This document shows positions 1 through 7,454 of a stretch of DNA of 64,000 bases, in pieces (the stretch's first letter is position 1; the number at the start of each line of letters is the position of its first letter). This stretch comes from Anoxybacillus mongoliensis (GTDB taxonomy: Bacteria > Bacillota > Bacilli > Bacillales > Anoxybacillaceae). The position numbers and the translations under genes were made by a program. Under the pieces are notes generated by a model that had not been told where the DNA came from, did no database searches, and saw nothing but the letters and a program-made list of their open reading frames with translations. The stretch is from positions 1 to 64,000 of the forward strand of contig NZ_JACHEQ010000007.1 in assembly GCF_014201515.1 (NCBI RefSeq), in the 5' to 3' direction.

Positions 1-69
1 CCGCTCGACTTGCATGTATTAGGCACGCCGCCAGCGTTCGTCCTGAGCCAGGATCAAACTCTCCATAGA
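1..69 (-). rRNA. rrs: 16S ribosomal RNA, 5' end (partial)
   Basis: The complement of this stretch reads as the universally conserved 5' end of bacterial 16S rRNA, with the 27F primer region AGAGTTTGATCCTGGCTCAG at 62-43 followed by the Firmicute-like sequence up to the window edge. The gene runs off the left side, so only about 70 bases are present. The mature 5' end is placed by counting seven bases upstream of the conserved A at E. coli position 8. It is transcribed away from ygxA, as B. subtilis rrnD is. Confidence 0.97.
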
Positions 70-151
70 AAGTTCATATCTCTAGCTTTTACGCTTTTCG
101 CTTCGTTCAGTTTTCAAGGAACATCTTTGTCGGTCTTTAAGCGACCTTTTC

Positions 152-180
152 ATGGTATCACATAAACATCCCGATGTCAA
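152..180 (-). promoter_or_regulatory. rRNA operon promoter
   Basis: On the minus strand there is TTGACA (180-175), a 17-base spacer and TACCAT (157-152), about 85 bases upstream of the 16S start. The DNA just upstream is very AT-rich, as expected of an UP element, and the leader carries the TTCCTTGAAAAC stretch typical of Bacillus rrn leaders. A hairpin-forming dyad at 203-225 separates this promoter from the end of ygxA but lacks a T-run on the minus strand. Confidence 0.75.
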
Positions 181-257
181 TAATAAATTTTATTTTTTAA
201 CCGTCGCCACATCTTCGGTAGCGACGATTAAAAATATATCACGAACATTTCTAAAGG

Positions 258-1145
258 TCAATACTTTTCTTTATTATTTTTTTCAACTATGTAATGTCTA
301 TGAAAAATCCCTTGCCCTTTCGTTGCGATGTTTTGAACAGAGAGTATATGCTTTTCAACGAGAAATTCAAGCAAAATTTCTAAATCCACACCATATACTG
401 TCAACTCTTTTTCACTTAACAACTCCGCCATAGACCATGATGTTTCTTTTTTTTCAAGCACATGCATGAGATGACTTGCTCCATGTTTAAGCTTCGAATG
501 AATAAAAAAATCACTTGCTAAAAATAACAATTGTAATCGCTTATCAAGTGACTCCTCACTCCCCACTAACTCTGCATATAATTTATAAATTTGTGGCTCA
601 ATCTGCTTCACCTGATTCCATACAGTCACTTCGGGATAAAAGCCATTTTCGATAATGGATAGACGAGCTAAATGATGGAGGGCATGCAACACATGGTTGT
701 ATGCATCAAGCCATTGATCTTTTTCAAAAAAACTCCTGCCCTCGATGTAGCGTCGCACCAATCTAGCGAACTCTATCCCCATCTTTACCTTTCTTTCCTC
801 TTCAGGAAACTGCAATAGACGTTGTCGCAATTGTTCAATATACTCATTGCGTTCGAACAAAATTTTCCCATTCAACAACCAATTTATTACTTTTCGATTA
901 GAACCGAGCAACACCCATTCTTTCACTTGACGTTCGTCTACAACGTACAATGATGCACTTTTTTCTCCGAAGGTATAATGTTTAATAAAAACCGTTTCCT
1001 CCCCTTCTCGAACAATAACAAATAAAACAACATCAAATAAATCCGTCTCTGGAGAATAATCCGACCCTCTTTCAACCATTAAAATACCGAGGGTGCGTGA
1101 CTGACTAGCTCGCTCTTGGTAAATTGGACGCAACACATCTTCCAT
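258..1145 (-). CDS. ygxA: nucleotidyltransferase-like protein YgxA
   Basis: A 295-residue protein resembling B. subtilis YgxA, a nucleotidyltransferase-like protein of unknown substrate that lies beside an rRNA operon. The start at MEDVLRPIYQERASQ is chosen because GGAGGAG lies six bases upstream; a longer GTG start at 1160 would bury that ribosome binding site in the coding region. The gene order perR-ygzB-ygxA-16S is the same as at B. subtilis rrnD, which supports the name. No clear catalytic motif could be picked out by eye, so biochemical function is open. Confidence 0.85.
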   Translation of the reverse strand: MEDVLRPIYQERASQSRTLGILMVERGSDYSPETDLFDVVLFVIVREGEETVFIKHYTFGEKSASLYVVDERQVKEWVLLGSNRKVINWLLNGKILFERNEYIEQLRQRLLQFPEEERKVKMGIEFARLVRRYIEGRSFFEKDQWLDAYNHVLHALHHLARLSIIENGFYPEVTVWNQVKQIEPQIYKLYAELVGSEESLDKRLQLLFLASDFFIHSKLKHGASHLMHVLEKKETSWSMAELLSEKELTVYGVDLEILLEFLVEKHILSVQNIATKGQGIFHRHYIVEKNNKEKY

Positions 1146-1265
1146 AACCGACTCCTCCACTTTTCAACATTGTTTGACGGTATTCGACAATTTTAAAAAA
1201 ACTCCTGCTTTGTTAATGCTTATCATTCAAAACTTATGATATAGTTATGCGTAGGAGGGAATAAC

Positions 1266-1628
1266 GTGGGTGTAAAATATTCGAGCAAGATCAACAAAAT
1301 TCGTACGTTTGCACTAAGTTTAATTTTCATTGGATTTTTTGTCATGTATGGCGGTATATTTTTTCGTACGTCCCCTATCGTTATGACAATATTCATGATT
1401 TTAGGGCTGTTGTTTATTATCGCAAGTACAGTTGTTTATTTTTGGATTGGTATGTTGTCAACAAAAACGGTACAAGTCGTTTGTCCTTCATGCAACAAAG
1501 TAACAAAAATGCTAGGCCGAGTCGATGTATGTATGTATTGCAACGAGCCACTGACACTGGATCCGACGCTTGAAGGAAAAGAATTTGATGAAAAATATAA
1601 TCGAAAAACAAGAAACAAAAAAAGCTGA
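1266..1628 (+). CDS. ygzB: UPF0295 membrane protein YgzB
   Basis: A 120-residue membrane protein of the UPF0295 family. Two hydrophobic segments (about residues 13-35 and 40-62) are followed by a cytosolic zinc-ribbon-like Cys pattern, CPSC and then CMYC (about residues 76-95), and a charged tail. GTG start with TAGGAGG seven bases upstream. It is divergent from ygxA and convergent with perR, sharing a terminator with the latter. Function unknown; the conserved position beside perR may only reflect synteny. Confidence 0.88.
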   Translation: MGVKYSSKINKIRTFALSLIFIGFFVMYGGIFFRTSPIVMTIFMILGLLFIIASTVVYFWIGMLSTKTVQVVCPSCNKVTKMLGRVDVCMYCNEPLTLDPTLEGKEFDEKYNRKTRNKKS

Positions 1629-1653
1629 TAGCATCGATGCTACCAGCTTTTTT
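1614..1653. terminator. bidirectional terminator between ygzB and perR
   Basis: AGCTG and CAGCT flank an inner palindrome TAGCATCGATGCTA with one A/C mismatch at each junction. An A-run lies on the left and a T-run on the right, so the hairpin can act on both strands. It contains the ygzB stop codon and abuts the perR stop codon. Confidence 0.85.
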
Positions 1654-2089
1654 AATGATGTCCCTTTTGACAGTCCGGACACGTTCCATAAATCTCCATC
1701 CGATGATGACTTACTTTAAACCCTGTCACATGTGCCGCTAAATCTTCTACTTCATCTAAACCAGGATAATGAAAATCGACAATTTTTCCACACGCTTCGC
1801 AAATGACGTGATAATGATGTGTCGTAACAAAATCAAAACGACTAGACGCATCACCATACGTTAATTCTTTAACAAGACCGACTTCTTTAAACACACGCAA
1901 ATTGTTATACACAGTTGCGACACTCATATTTGGAAATTTTCCTTCCAAAGCTTTATAAATTTCATCCGCTGTTGGATGGGACATTGACTGGATCAAATAT
2001 TCGAGTATCGCATGACGTTGCGGTGTAATACGGACGCCGGTTTCTTTCAATGTATGAAGCGCTTCTTTTAATTGATGTGCGTGCGTCAC
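1652..2089 (-). CDS. perR: peroxide-responsive repressor PerR
   Basis: Fur-family metalloregulator of the peroxide stress response, about 145 residues. The N-terminal winged helix ([15 protein letters not shown]; then [12 protein letters not shown]) is followed by a metal-binding dimer domain with [17 protein letters not shown] and the C-terminal CPDC. The two CxxC pairs form the structural zinc site, and the His residues match those that sense peroxide in B. subtilis PerR. Start choice: GAGG lies seven to nine bases before a GTG at 2089, whereas the ATG at 2095 is only three bases away. The GTG start also gives the shorter N-terminus usual in the family. An AT-rich dyad resembling a Per box lies just upstream, suggesting autoregulation. 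Confidence 0.95.
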   Translation of the reverse strand: MTHAHQLKEALHTLKETGVRITPQRHAILEYLIQSMSHPTADEIYKALEGKFPNMSVATVYNNLRVFKEVGLVKELTYGDASSRFDFVTTHHYHVICEACGKIVDFHYPGLDEVEDLAAHVTGFKVSHHRMEIYGTCPDCQKGHH

Positions 2090-2119
2090 CGTCATGCACC
2101 TCACTTTCATTTATAAAAA

Positions 2120-2134
2120 TTATAATTATTAATT
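2120..2134. promoter_or_regulatory. candidate PerR box upstream of perR
   Basis: TTATAAT-T-ATTAATT matches the Per box consensus (7-1-7 inverted repeat TTATAATnATTATAA) except at the right end. It lies 31 bases upstream of the preferred perR start inside a strongly AT-rich stretch. PerR autoregulation is known in B. subtilis, so an operator here is expected. AT-richness makes chance matches likely. Confidence 0.5.
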
Positions 2135-2195
2135 TATAATTTTTATAAATAGTGTACAAAAAAATGAAACCATTTGTCAATTGGATTTTTAGGGA

Positions 2196-2226
2196 AGAAA
2201 AAAAGGGCGATCGTTGAACAATCGCC
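2196..2226 (-). terminator. terminator after the peroxiredoxin gene
   Basis: On the minus strand GGCGAT and ATCGCC form a stem around a nine-base loop, followed by a run of seven to eight T. It lies about 50 bases downstream of the bcp stop codon. Confidence 0.8.
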
Positions 2227-2279
2227 GCATACATATTTGAGGAGGTGTGTGCTCTACTCTATCTTACGCAACAATTTTA

Positions 2280-2741
2280 TTATTTGTTTGAGCCAACCGC
2301 CCGTTTTAAAACGTTTAACACCTCTTCGACATGCCCATTTACTTTCACTTTTCTCCACTCTTGTACAATTTGACCGTTTGGATCAATCAAAAACGTTGAA
2401 CGCTCAATCCCCATATACTCTTTCCCGAAGTTTTTCTTTAACTTCCATACTCCGTATGCTTTCGCTACATCTTGTTTTTCATCAGCAAGGAGTAAAAACG
2501 GCAAGTGATGTTTTTCAATAAATTTTTTGTGTCGTTCAATGGAATCAGGGCTAATTCCAATCACAATAGCCCCTAAATCCGTCAATGATTCGTAATGGTC
2601 TCGAAAATGACAAGCCTCTGTCGTACATCCTGGCGTCATGTCTTTTGGATAAAAATATAATACAACATACTTCCCACGAAATTGCGACAATGTGACGTTT
2701 TCCCCATTACTCGCTGGTAATGTAAAATTAGGCGCTTCCAT
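2280..2741 (-). CDS. bcp: thioredoxin-dependent thiol peroxidase (Bcp/PrxQ)
   Basis: Cytosolic peroxiredoxin of the AhpC/TSA family, 153 residues, the normal length for Bcp/PrxQ. It reduces hydrogen peroxide and organic hydroperoxides using thioredoxin. The active-site block YFYPKDMTPGCTTEACHFRD (about residues 31-50) carries the peroxidatic Cys and, five residues on, the resolving Cys typical of the PrxQ alpha-helical subtype. It corresponds to B. subtilis ygaF, which also sits next to perR; a link to the peroxide response is natural but no Per box was found directly upstream. Confidence 0.93.
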   Translation of the reverse strand: MEAPNFTLPASNGENVTLSQFRGKYVVLYFYPKDMTPGCTTEACHFRDHYESLTDLGAIVIGISPDSIERHKKFIEKHHLPFLLLADEKQDVAKAYGVWKLKKNFGKEYMGIERSTFLIDPNGQIVQEWRKVKVNGHVEEVLNVLKRAVGSNK

Positions 2742-2751
2742 GTTTCTCCTC

Positions 2752-3150
2752 CTATCTTTTTTCTACATCCATCACCGTTCGAACAACAAAAGCAGCAGGT
2801 AGCGCATAACCAAGCAAAGCTTCAACCATCGCAATCCACCGACCGATTCCAATCGGAACAATATCACCATAGCCAACGGAAAGCAATGTCACTGCACTAA
2901 AATATAAACTCGTTTCGACATATTGAAAAAAATTAGAAGCGACTATAGTCTTCCCATTTTCCATCATAACGACATGTCCATTTATATGCAAAATTGTATA
3001 AACAAGTGCAAAACCGATCATTGTCGTTGAATAAACAAATAAAATAGCAATAAAATTTTTCACTGAAATAACAGAACGTTTCGTTTGCCAAAATGACAAG
3101 AAACTCATACCTATTACAAAAATAATAATGCCGATCCATACATACTTCAC
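2752..3150 (-). CDS. two-TM potassium channel protein
   Basis: Small ion-channel protein of about 132 residues. A hydrophobic first segment (residues 2-18), a second segment around 30-52, a pore loop with the K+ selectivity filter SVGYGD and a final membrane helix match the Ion_trans_2 fold. There is no regulatory RCK domain. GTG start at 3150 is preferred because AGGAGG sits seven bases upstream; the longer frame from 3171 would include the ribosome binding site. The gene follows the ABC exporter genes closely and precedes bcp by 10 bases, so it may be cotranscribed with both. Confidence 0.85.
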   Translation of the reverse strand: MKYVWIGIIIFVIGMSFLSFWQTKRSVISVKNFIAILFVYSTTMIGFALVYTILHINGHVVMMENGKTIVASNFFQYVETSLYFSAVTLLSVGYGDIVPIGIGRWIAMVEALLGYALPAAFVVRTVMDVEKR

Positions 3151-3192
3151 ACTATCCCCTCCTGTCCTCATATATACGAGGGGATGTTTTAT

Positions 3193-3978
3193 TTAATTCC
3201 CAGCACCTCGATAACGTTTCACACCCGCGTTCCATAACAGCAACGATAAAGTAAAACATACGACACCCATTACTGGTGTCAAAAACGAATACGTGTACCA
3301 TTCCGTTTTACGCAAGAAGTACGCCGCTGGATATACACCAACGAATGCAAACGGCAAAACCCATGTCAAAATGTAGCGAATGACACGATTATAAATATCG
3401 ACAGGGTATCTCCCGTAGTTTCCTATATTATACATCATCGGCATAATTGAGCTCCGTGCATCCGACCAAAAACTAATACTTGCTAACGAAATAAAAATGC
3501 CCGCATAAACAAATGTGCCTCCTAACACAAAAAGAACAAATAAAATTACATCATACCAATGAAACGTTAAATGTAACCGCGATGCAGCATAACCCATAAT
3601 AATTAAGCCGGTAATTCCGCCAAGAAGCGACTCGAGCTCCATACGTTCAAGCACAATTTGAAATAAACTATGCACAGGGCGAGTTAATACACGATCCATC
3701 TCTCCTCGTACGATGTATCGTTCATTAAAATCCCAAATGTTAAAAAATGAGGCGAACAAGGCGAACGGAACTAAGAAGAAACCGTAAATAAAAATAATTT
3801 CATCGCGCGTCCATCCGTTTAAAAATTGTGTATGCCCAAATACAACAAGAATAAAAATTAAATTCACACCTTGAAACATTAAATCAGATAAAAACTCCAC
3901 AAACAAATCGGCACGATATTGCAACTTTGTTTTTATATATTGACTCATATACTGAAGAAAAATAGACATATAAAACAT
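3193..3978 (-). CDS. ABC-2 family exporter permease (COG3694-like)
   Basis: A 261-residue integral membrane protein with about six hydrophobic helices, resembling the uncharacterised ABC-2 permeases that work in pairs with COG4587-type permeases. The conserved cytosolic segment RGEMDRVLTRPVHSLFQ between helices 2 and 3 is typical of this family. Its gene follows the partner permease by four bases and the ATPase lies upstream, giving a compact three-gene operon for one exporter. The substrate cannot be read from sequence; relatives are loosely annotated as drug or daunorubicin-type exporters. Confidence 0.85.
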   Translation of the reverse strand: MFYMSIFLQYMSQYIKTKLQYRADLFVEFLSDLMFQGVNLIFILVVFGHTQFLNGWTRDEIIFIYGFFLVPFALFASFFNIWDFNERYIVRGEMDRVLTRPVHSLFQIVLERMELESLLGGITGLIIMGYAASRLHLTFHWYDVILFVLFVLGGTFVYAGIFISLASISFWSDARSSIMPMMYNIGNYGRYPVDIYNRVIRYILTWVLPFAFVGVYPAAYFLRKTEWYTYSFLTPVMGVVCFTLSLLLWNAGVKRYRGAGN

Positions 3979-3982
3979 GTGT

Positions 3983-4774
3983 TCACCCCCCTTGAATGAT
4001 GAGTTTTCGTTTAGCCGCTTTCCATAATAAATAAATCGGAACGATCAATACGACGCACCAAACAGCTTGAAACATCATTCCTTTGATCGCTTCATTCCCT
4101 GTAAAACTTTCCGTAAAAATCATACTTGGAATGTAGCTAATCGCTTGAAAAGGCAAATAGTGCATCGCACTTTGCGCCCATTGTGGATAAAAACTAATCG
4201 GCAAAATGAGTCCTGAAAATAAATCAATAATAAATCGTTTTGCCCGAAGCAATCCCTCACCATTTAATGTAAAAAACGTCACCATACCTGCTAGTAAATT
4301 GATTTGGGAATTAATAATAAAACTGAGCACTGTCGAAAGAGCAAAATAACTCCATGTTTGGACATTCGTTGTAAAGTGAAGCGAAAAAACGAATGTGACA
4401 ATAATCATTCCTGGAAGTGAAAAGAAAATCAAACGAAAAATGCCTTCTCCAAGCCCTTGCATCGTTTTCATAATTAAATAGTTGTATGGACGAATAAGTT
4501 CAATCGCTACTTTCCCTTCACGAATTTCCATCGCTATTTCTCGATCAATGTTATTAAAATAAAACGCCCTTGCCATCCATGCAATTGCCACATATGTCGT
4601 CATTTGTTCTACCGTCATACCTTGAATAGACGGCTGCCCTCCATAAATGGCAGACCATAAAAAATAATATGCTCCAATATTGATGCTATAAATAAAAATG
4701 CCGCTATAATAATTCGTTCGATAAGCTAACATCATTAAAAAACGCATACGAATCATTTCAATGTATTTACCCAT
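3983..4774 (-). CDS. ABC-2 family exporter permease (COG4587-like)
   Basis: About 263 residues with six predicted membrane segments, the second permease of the exporter. The motif REGKVAIELIRPYNY is the family's counterpart of the cytosolic loop seen in the partner permease. The ATG at 4774 is chosen because it has AAGGGA nine bases upstream, overlaps the end of the ATPase gene by only a few bases and starts with the hydrophilic MGKYIEMIRMRF typical of relatives. The longer frame from 4828 would overlap the ATPase gene by 60 bases. Confidence 0.86.
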   Translation of the reverse strand: MGKYIEMIRMRFLMMLAYRTNYYSGIFIYSINIGAYYFLWSAIYGGQPSIQGMTVEQMTTYVAIAWMARAFYFNNIDREIAMEIREGKVAIELIRPYNYLIMKTMQGLGEGIFRLIFFSLPGMIIVTFVFSLHFTTNVQTWSYFALSTVLSFIINSQINLLAGMVTFFTLNGEGLLRAKRFIIDLFSGLILPISFYPQWAQSAMHYLPFQAISYIPSMIFTESFTGNEAIKGMMFQAVWCVVLIVPIYLLWKAAKRKLIIQGG

Positions 4775-5771
4775 GATGAATCCCTTCTTCATAAATGTTG
4801 CGAATGATTTCTTCCGTCGAAACTTCACGAATATGAATATCTTTTAGTTCATAGGAAGAAACAACTTGTCCAATCACATGTGCCATATCATTCGTCCGAA
4901 CATGCGCAATCCAATTATATCGATCTTCCCCTTGTTCCCATGTGACATGAACAAGTGATGTAAGCTCTTCTTTTGAAACCATATCGCGAAATTGAAAGTG
5001 AATTTGTCTTCCTTCTCCCCAATTTTGCTTTAAATGTTGCAATGAACCGTCATAAATGATTTTTCCTTCATCAAGCATGATAACGCGCTCACAAAGCGCT
5101 TCAATATCTGTCATATCGTGTGTCGTTAATAAAATCGTCGTGTTGTACTTCTCATTAATTTCTTTTAAAAACTGACGGATTTTTAGCTTCACAAGCACAT
5201 CTAAACCGATCGTTGGTTCATCTAAAAATAAAAGCGGCGGATTATGAATGAGGGCAGCAGCTAACTCACAACGCATACGCTGTCCAAGCGATAGTTTGCG
5301 CACAGGTTTATCAAGTAAAGGACCGATATCTAACGTTTCAATGACATGATCCATATGTTCGTTATAATCCTGGTCGGAGACGCGATATACTTTTTTTAAC
5401 AATCGAAATGACTCTTGTACTGCAATATCCCACCATAGTTGTGATCGCTGGCCAAATACAACGCCGATCGTCTGCACGAAACGTTCCCTCTCTTTATGCG
5501 GATTCATTCCATTCACAACAACTCGTCCAGATGTCGGTGTTAAAATTCCTGTTAGCATTTTGATTGTCGTCGATTTACCTGCCCCATTTTCCCCGATGTA
5601 GCCAACCATTTCTCCTTGTTTGACCGTAAATGAAATATCATCGACAGCTCGAATGATTTTATAGTTTCTCGTGAACAAATCACGAAACGCCCCAGCTAAA
5701 CCAGAGCGACTAGAGTACGATTTAAATTCTTTTCGTAGTTTTTCTACTTCAATAGCATACATGTTCCTCAC
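4767..5771 (-). CDS. ABC exporter ATP-binding protein (COG4586-like)
   Basis: ATPase subunit of the exporter, 334 residues. Walker A is GENGAGKST (about residues 59-67), the signature is LSLGQRMR and Walker B is LLFLDEPTIGLD, followed by the switch His in TTHDM. The roughly 30-residue N-terminal extension and C-terminal domain after residue 250 are characteristic of the subfamily that pairs with COG3694 and COG4587 permeases. It is the first gene of the operon and is divergent from hemL2, so a shared promoter region lies at 5772-5895. Confidence 0.9.
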   Translation of the reverse strand: MRNMYAIEVEKLRKEFKSYSSRSGLAGAFRDLFTRNYKIIRAVDDISFTVKQGEMVGYIGENGAGKSTTIKMLTGILTPTSGRVVVNGMNPHKERERFVQTIGVVFGQRSQLWWDIAVQESFRLLKKVYRVSDQDYNEHMDHVIETLDIGPLLDKPVRKLSLGQRMRCELAAALIHNPPLLFLDEPTIGLDVLVKLKIRQFLKEINEKYNTTILLTTHDMTDIEALCERVIMLDEGKIIYDGSLQHLKQNWGEGRQIHFQFRDMVSKEELTSLVHVTWEQGEDRYNWIAHVRTNDMAHVIGQVVSSYELKDIHIREVSTEEIIRNIYEEGIHHG

Positions 5772-5895
5772 CTCTTATGAAATCACTATTTACTAGTGTA
5801 ACGAAAATGTTGAAACTCAACAAATGGTGTGCTCAAATAAATGTGATAAAATAAACACCATGAAAGAAATTTTACATAAAAGGAGGAGGCTTCGC

Positions 5896-7191
5896 GTGAA
5901 TTTTACGAAGTCTGAACAATTATATCAAGAAGCGCTTGAGCATATCGTCGGTGGCGTCAATAGTCCTTCTCGTTCATATAAAGCTGTCGGAGGCGGTGCA
6001 CCTGTCGTTATGGAAAGAGCACAAGGGGCATATTTCTGGGATGTAGACGGCAACAAATATATCGACTACCTTGCAGCTTACGGTCCAATTATTACTGGAC
6101 ATGCCCATCCACACATTACAAAAGCGATTCAACATGCAGCTGAAAACGGTGTGTTATACGGGACACCAACCCCATATGAAATTACATTCGCCAAAATGTT
6201 GAAAGAAGCGATCCCTTCTCTCGAAAAAGTGCGTTTCGTCAACTCAGGAACAGAAGCTGTCATGACAACGATTCGGGTCGCACGCGCATACACAGGACGC
6301 GATAAAATTGTGAAATTTGCAGGTTGCTATCACGGTCATTCCGATCTCGTTCTTGTCGCTGCTGGCTCTGGTCCGTCCACATTAGGCACGCCTGATTCAG
6401 CAGGGGTACCAAAAAGCATTGCACAAGAAGTGATTACTGTTCCTTTTAATGATGTCAATGCATTTAAACAGGCGATGGATCGCTGGGGAAACGAAGTCGC
6501 TGCCGTTCTTGTCGAACCTATCGTCGGTAACTTCGGTATCGTTGAGCCAAAACCGGGCTTTTTACAAGCAATTAACGACATCGCTCATGCGGCTGGAGCG
6601 CTTGTCATTTATGATGAAGTCATTACAGCTTTTCGCTTTATGTATGGTGGGGCTCAAAACTTGCTCGGCATCGAACCAGACTTAACTGCACTCGGAAAAA
6701 TCATTGGTGGGGGATTACCAATCGGGGCATATGGCGGTAGAAAAGACATTATGGAACAAGTAGCTCCATTAGGTCCTGCTTACCAAGCAGGAACGATGGC
6801 TGGCAATCCAGCCTCCATTTTAGCAGGAATTGCTTGTTTAGAAGTACTACAACAAGAAGGTGTGTACGAACATCTCGATCATCTCGGCGCAATGTTAGAG
6901 GCGGGCATTTTAACACACGCCAACACATACGATATTCCTGTGACAATTAACCGCCTAAAAGGTGCGCTTACTGTATATTTTACAAAAGAAAAAGTAGAAA
7001 ACTATGAGCAAGCCGAACGAACAGATGGAGAAATGTTCGCTAAGTTTTTCAAGCTCATGCTTCATCAAGGCATCAACCTTGCCCCTTCAAAATATGAAGC
7101 ATGGTTCATTACATTAGCCCATACAGAAGAGGATATTGAATATACAATTAAAGCTGTAGAACGTGCATTTAAATCCTTGAAAAATGAATAA
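5896..7191 (+). CDS. gsaB: glutamate-1-semialdehyde 2,1-aminomutase (GsaB type)
   Basis: PLP enzyme that converts glutamate-1-semialdehyde to 5-aminolevulinate for tetrapyrrole synthesis; 431 residues. It is nearly identical in its N-terminus to B. subtilis GsaB, the second copy besides HemL. Visible motifs: [13 protein letters not shown], the cofactor-binding [15 protein letters not shown], the PLP Asp in YDEVIT and the Schiff-base Lys in [11 protein letters not shown]. The GTG start at 5896 follows AGGAGGAGG by six bases; 24 upstream codons in frame are excluded. Isolated from the hem operon, it probably supplements it. Confidence 0.94.
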   Translation: MNFTKSEQLYQEALEHIVGGVNSPSRSYKAVGGGAPVVMERAQGAYFWDVDGNKYIDYLAAYGPIITGHAHPHITKAIQHAAENGVLYGTPTPYEITFAKMLKEAIPSLEKVRFVNSGTEAVMTTIRVARAYTGRDKIVKFAGCYHGHSDLVLVAAGSGPSTLGTPDSAGVPKSIAQEVITVPFNDVNAFKQAMDRWGNEVAAVLVEPIVGNFGIVEPKPGFLQAINDIAHAAGALVIYDEVITAFRFMYGGAQNLLGIEPDLTALGKIIGGGLPIGAYGGRKDIMEQVAPLGPAYQAGTMAGNPASILAGIACLEVLQQEGVYEHLDHLGAMLEAGILTHANTYDIPVTINRLKGALTVYFTKEKVENYEQAERTDGEMFAKFFKLMLHQGINLAPSKYEAWFITLAHTEEDIEYTIKAVERAFKSLKNE

Positions 7192-7200
7192 ATATACAAT

Positions 7201-7238
7201 AAAAACGAGGTGGGAACATATATTCCACCTCGTTTTTC
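7201..7238. terminator. terminator after gsaB
   Basis: GAGGT-GGGAA and TTCC-ACCTC form a stem with one bulged G, preceded by five A and followed by five T, so it could stop transcription on either strand. Confidence 0.85.
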
Positions 7239-7326
7239 ACGCTCAAATTAAATGAAAACGCTTACAAATATCGTGAACGTTTTGTTACACAAACTGAATA
7301 TCGTATCCAAAAACATGAATAAATAA

Positions 7327-7355
7327 TTGATTTTCTGTTGTGATCATGTTAATAT
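7327..7355 (+). promoter_or_regulatory. candidate sigma-A promoter for the glutamate synthase gene
   Basis: TTGATT (7327-7332), a 17-base spacer and TAATAT (7350-7355). An overlapping alternative, TTGTGA with 16 bases to TATAAA, is also possible. No other promoter is evident between the gsaB terminator and the gene at 7455. Confidence 0.5.
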
Positions 7356-7402
7356 AAACTATAAAATTTAGAAAATTTTATTTTTTAAAAAAGTTTTTGT
7401 GT

Positions 7403-7454
7403 AGGAGGTGGCGAAGGCGAGAAGCGAACGATAGTCGCTTGCAAGCCGCATGCT
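7403..7454 (+). promoter_or_regulatory. structured ribosome binding region of the glutamate synthase gene
   Basis: The only good Shine-Dalgarno sequence, AGGAGGTG at 7403-7410, lies 44 bases before the ATG. Between them GTGGC (7408-7412) can pair with GCCGC (7445-7449), enclosing an inner stem AAGCGA (7422-7427) with TCGCTT (7435-7440). Folding removes the insert and leaves AGGAG about five bases from the ATG. No other Shine-Dalgarno-like sequence precedes the start. The folding is drawn by eye. Confidence 0.5.

Noticed and set aside
203..225. Terminator after ygxA
   Set aside because: An eight-base stem GTCGCTAC/GTGGCGAC is real, but on the minus strand it is followed by an A-rich, not T-rich, stretch.
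6336..6581. Opposite-strand frames inside gsaB, gltA and other long genes
   Set aside because: They lie fully within conserved genes, lack ribosome binding sites and show no recognisable family.
7408..7434. Leader peptide in front of gltA (GTG start, eight codons, VAKARSER)
   Set aside because: Its start lies inside the Shine-Dalgarno itself, so no ribosome binding site remains for it.
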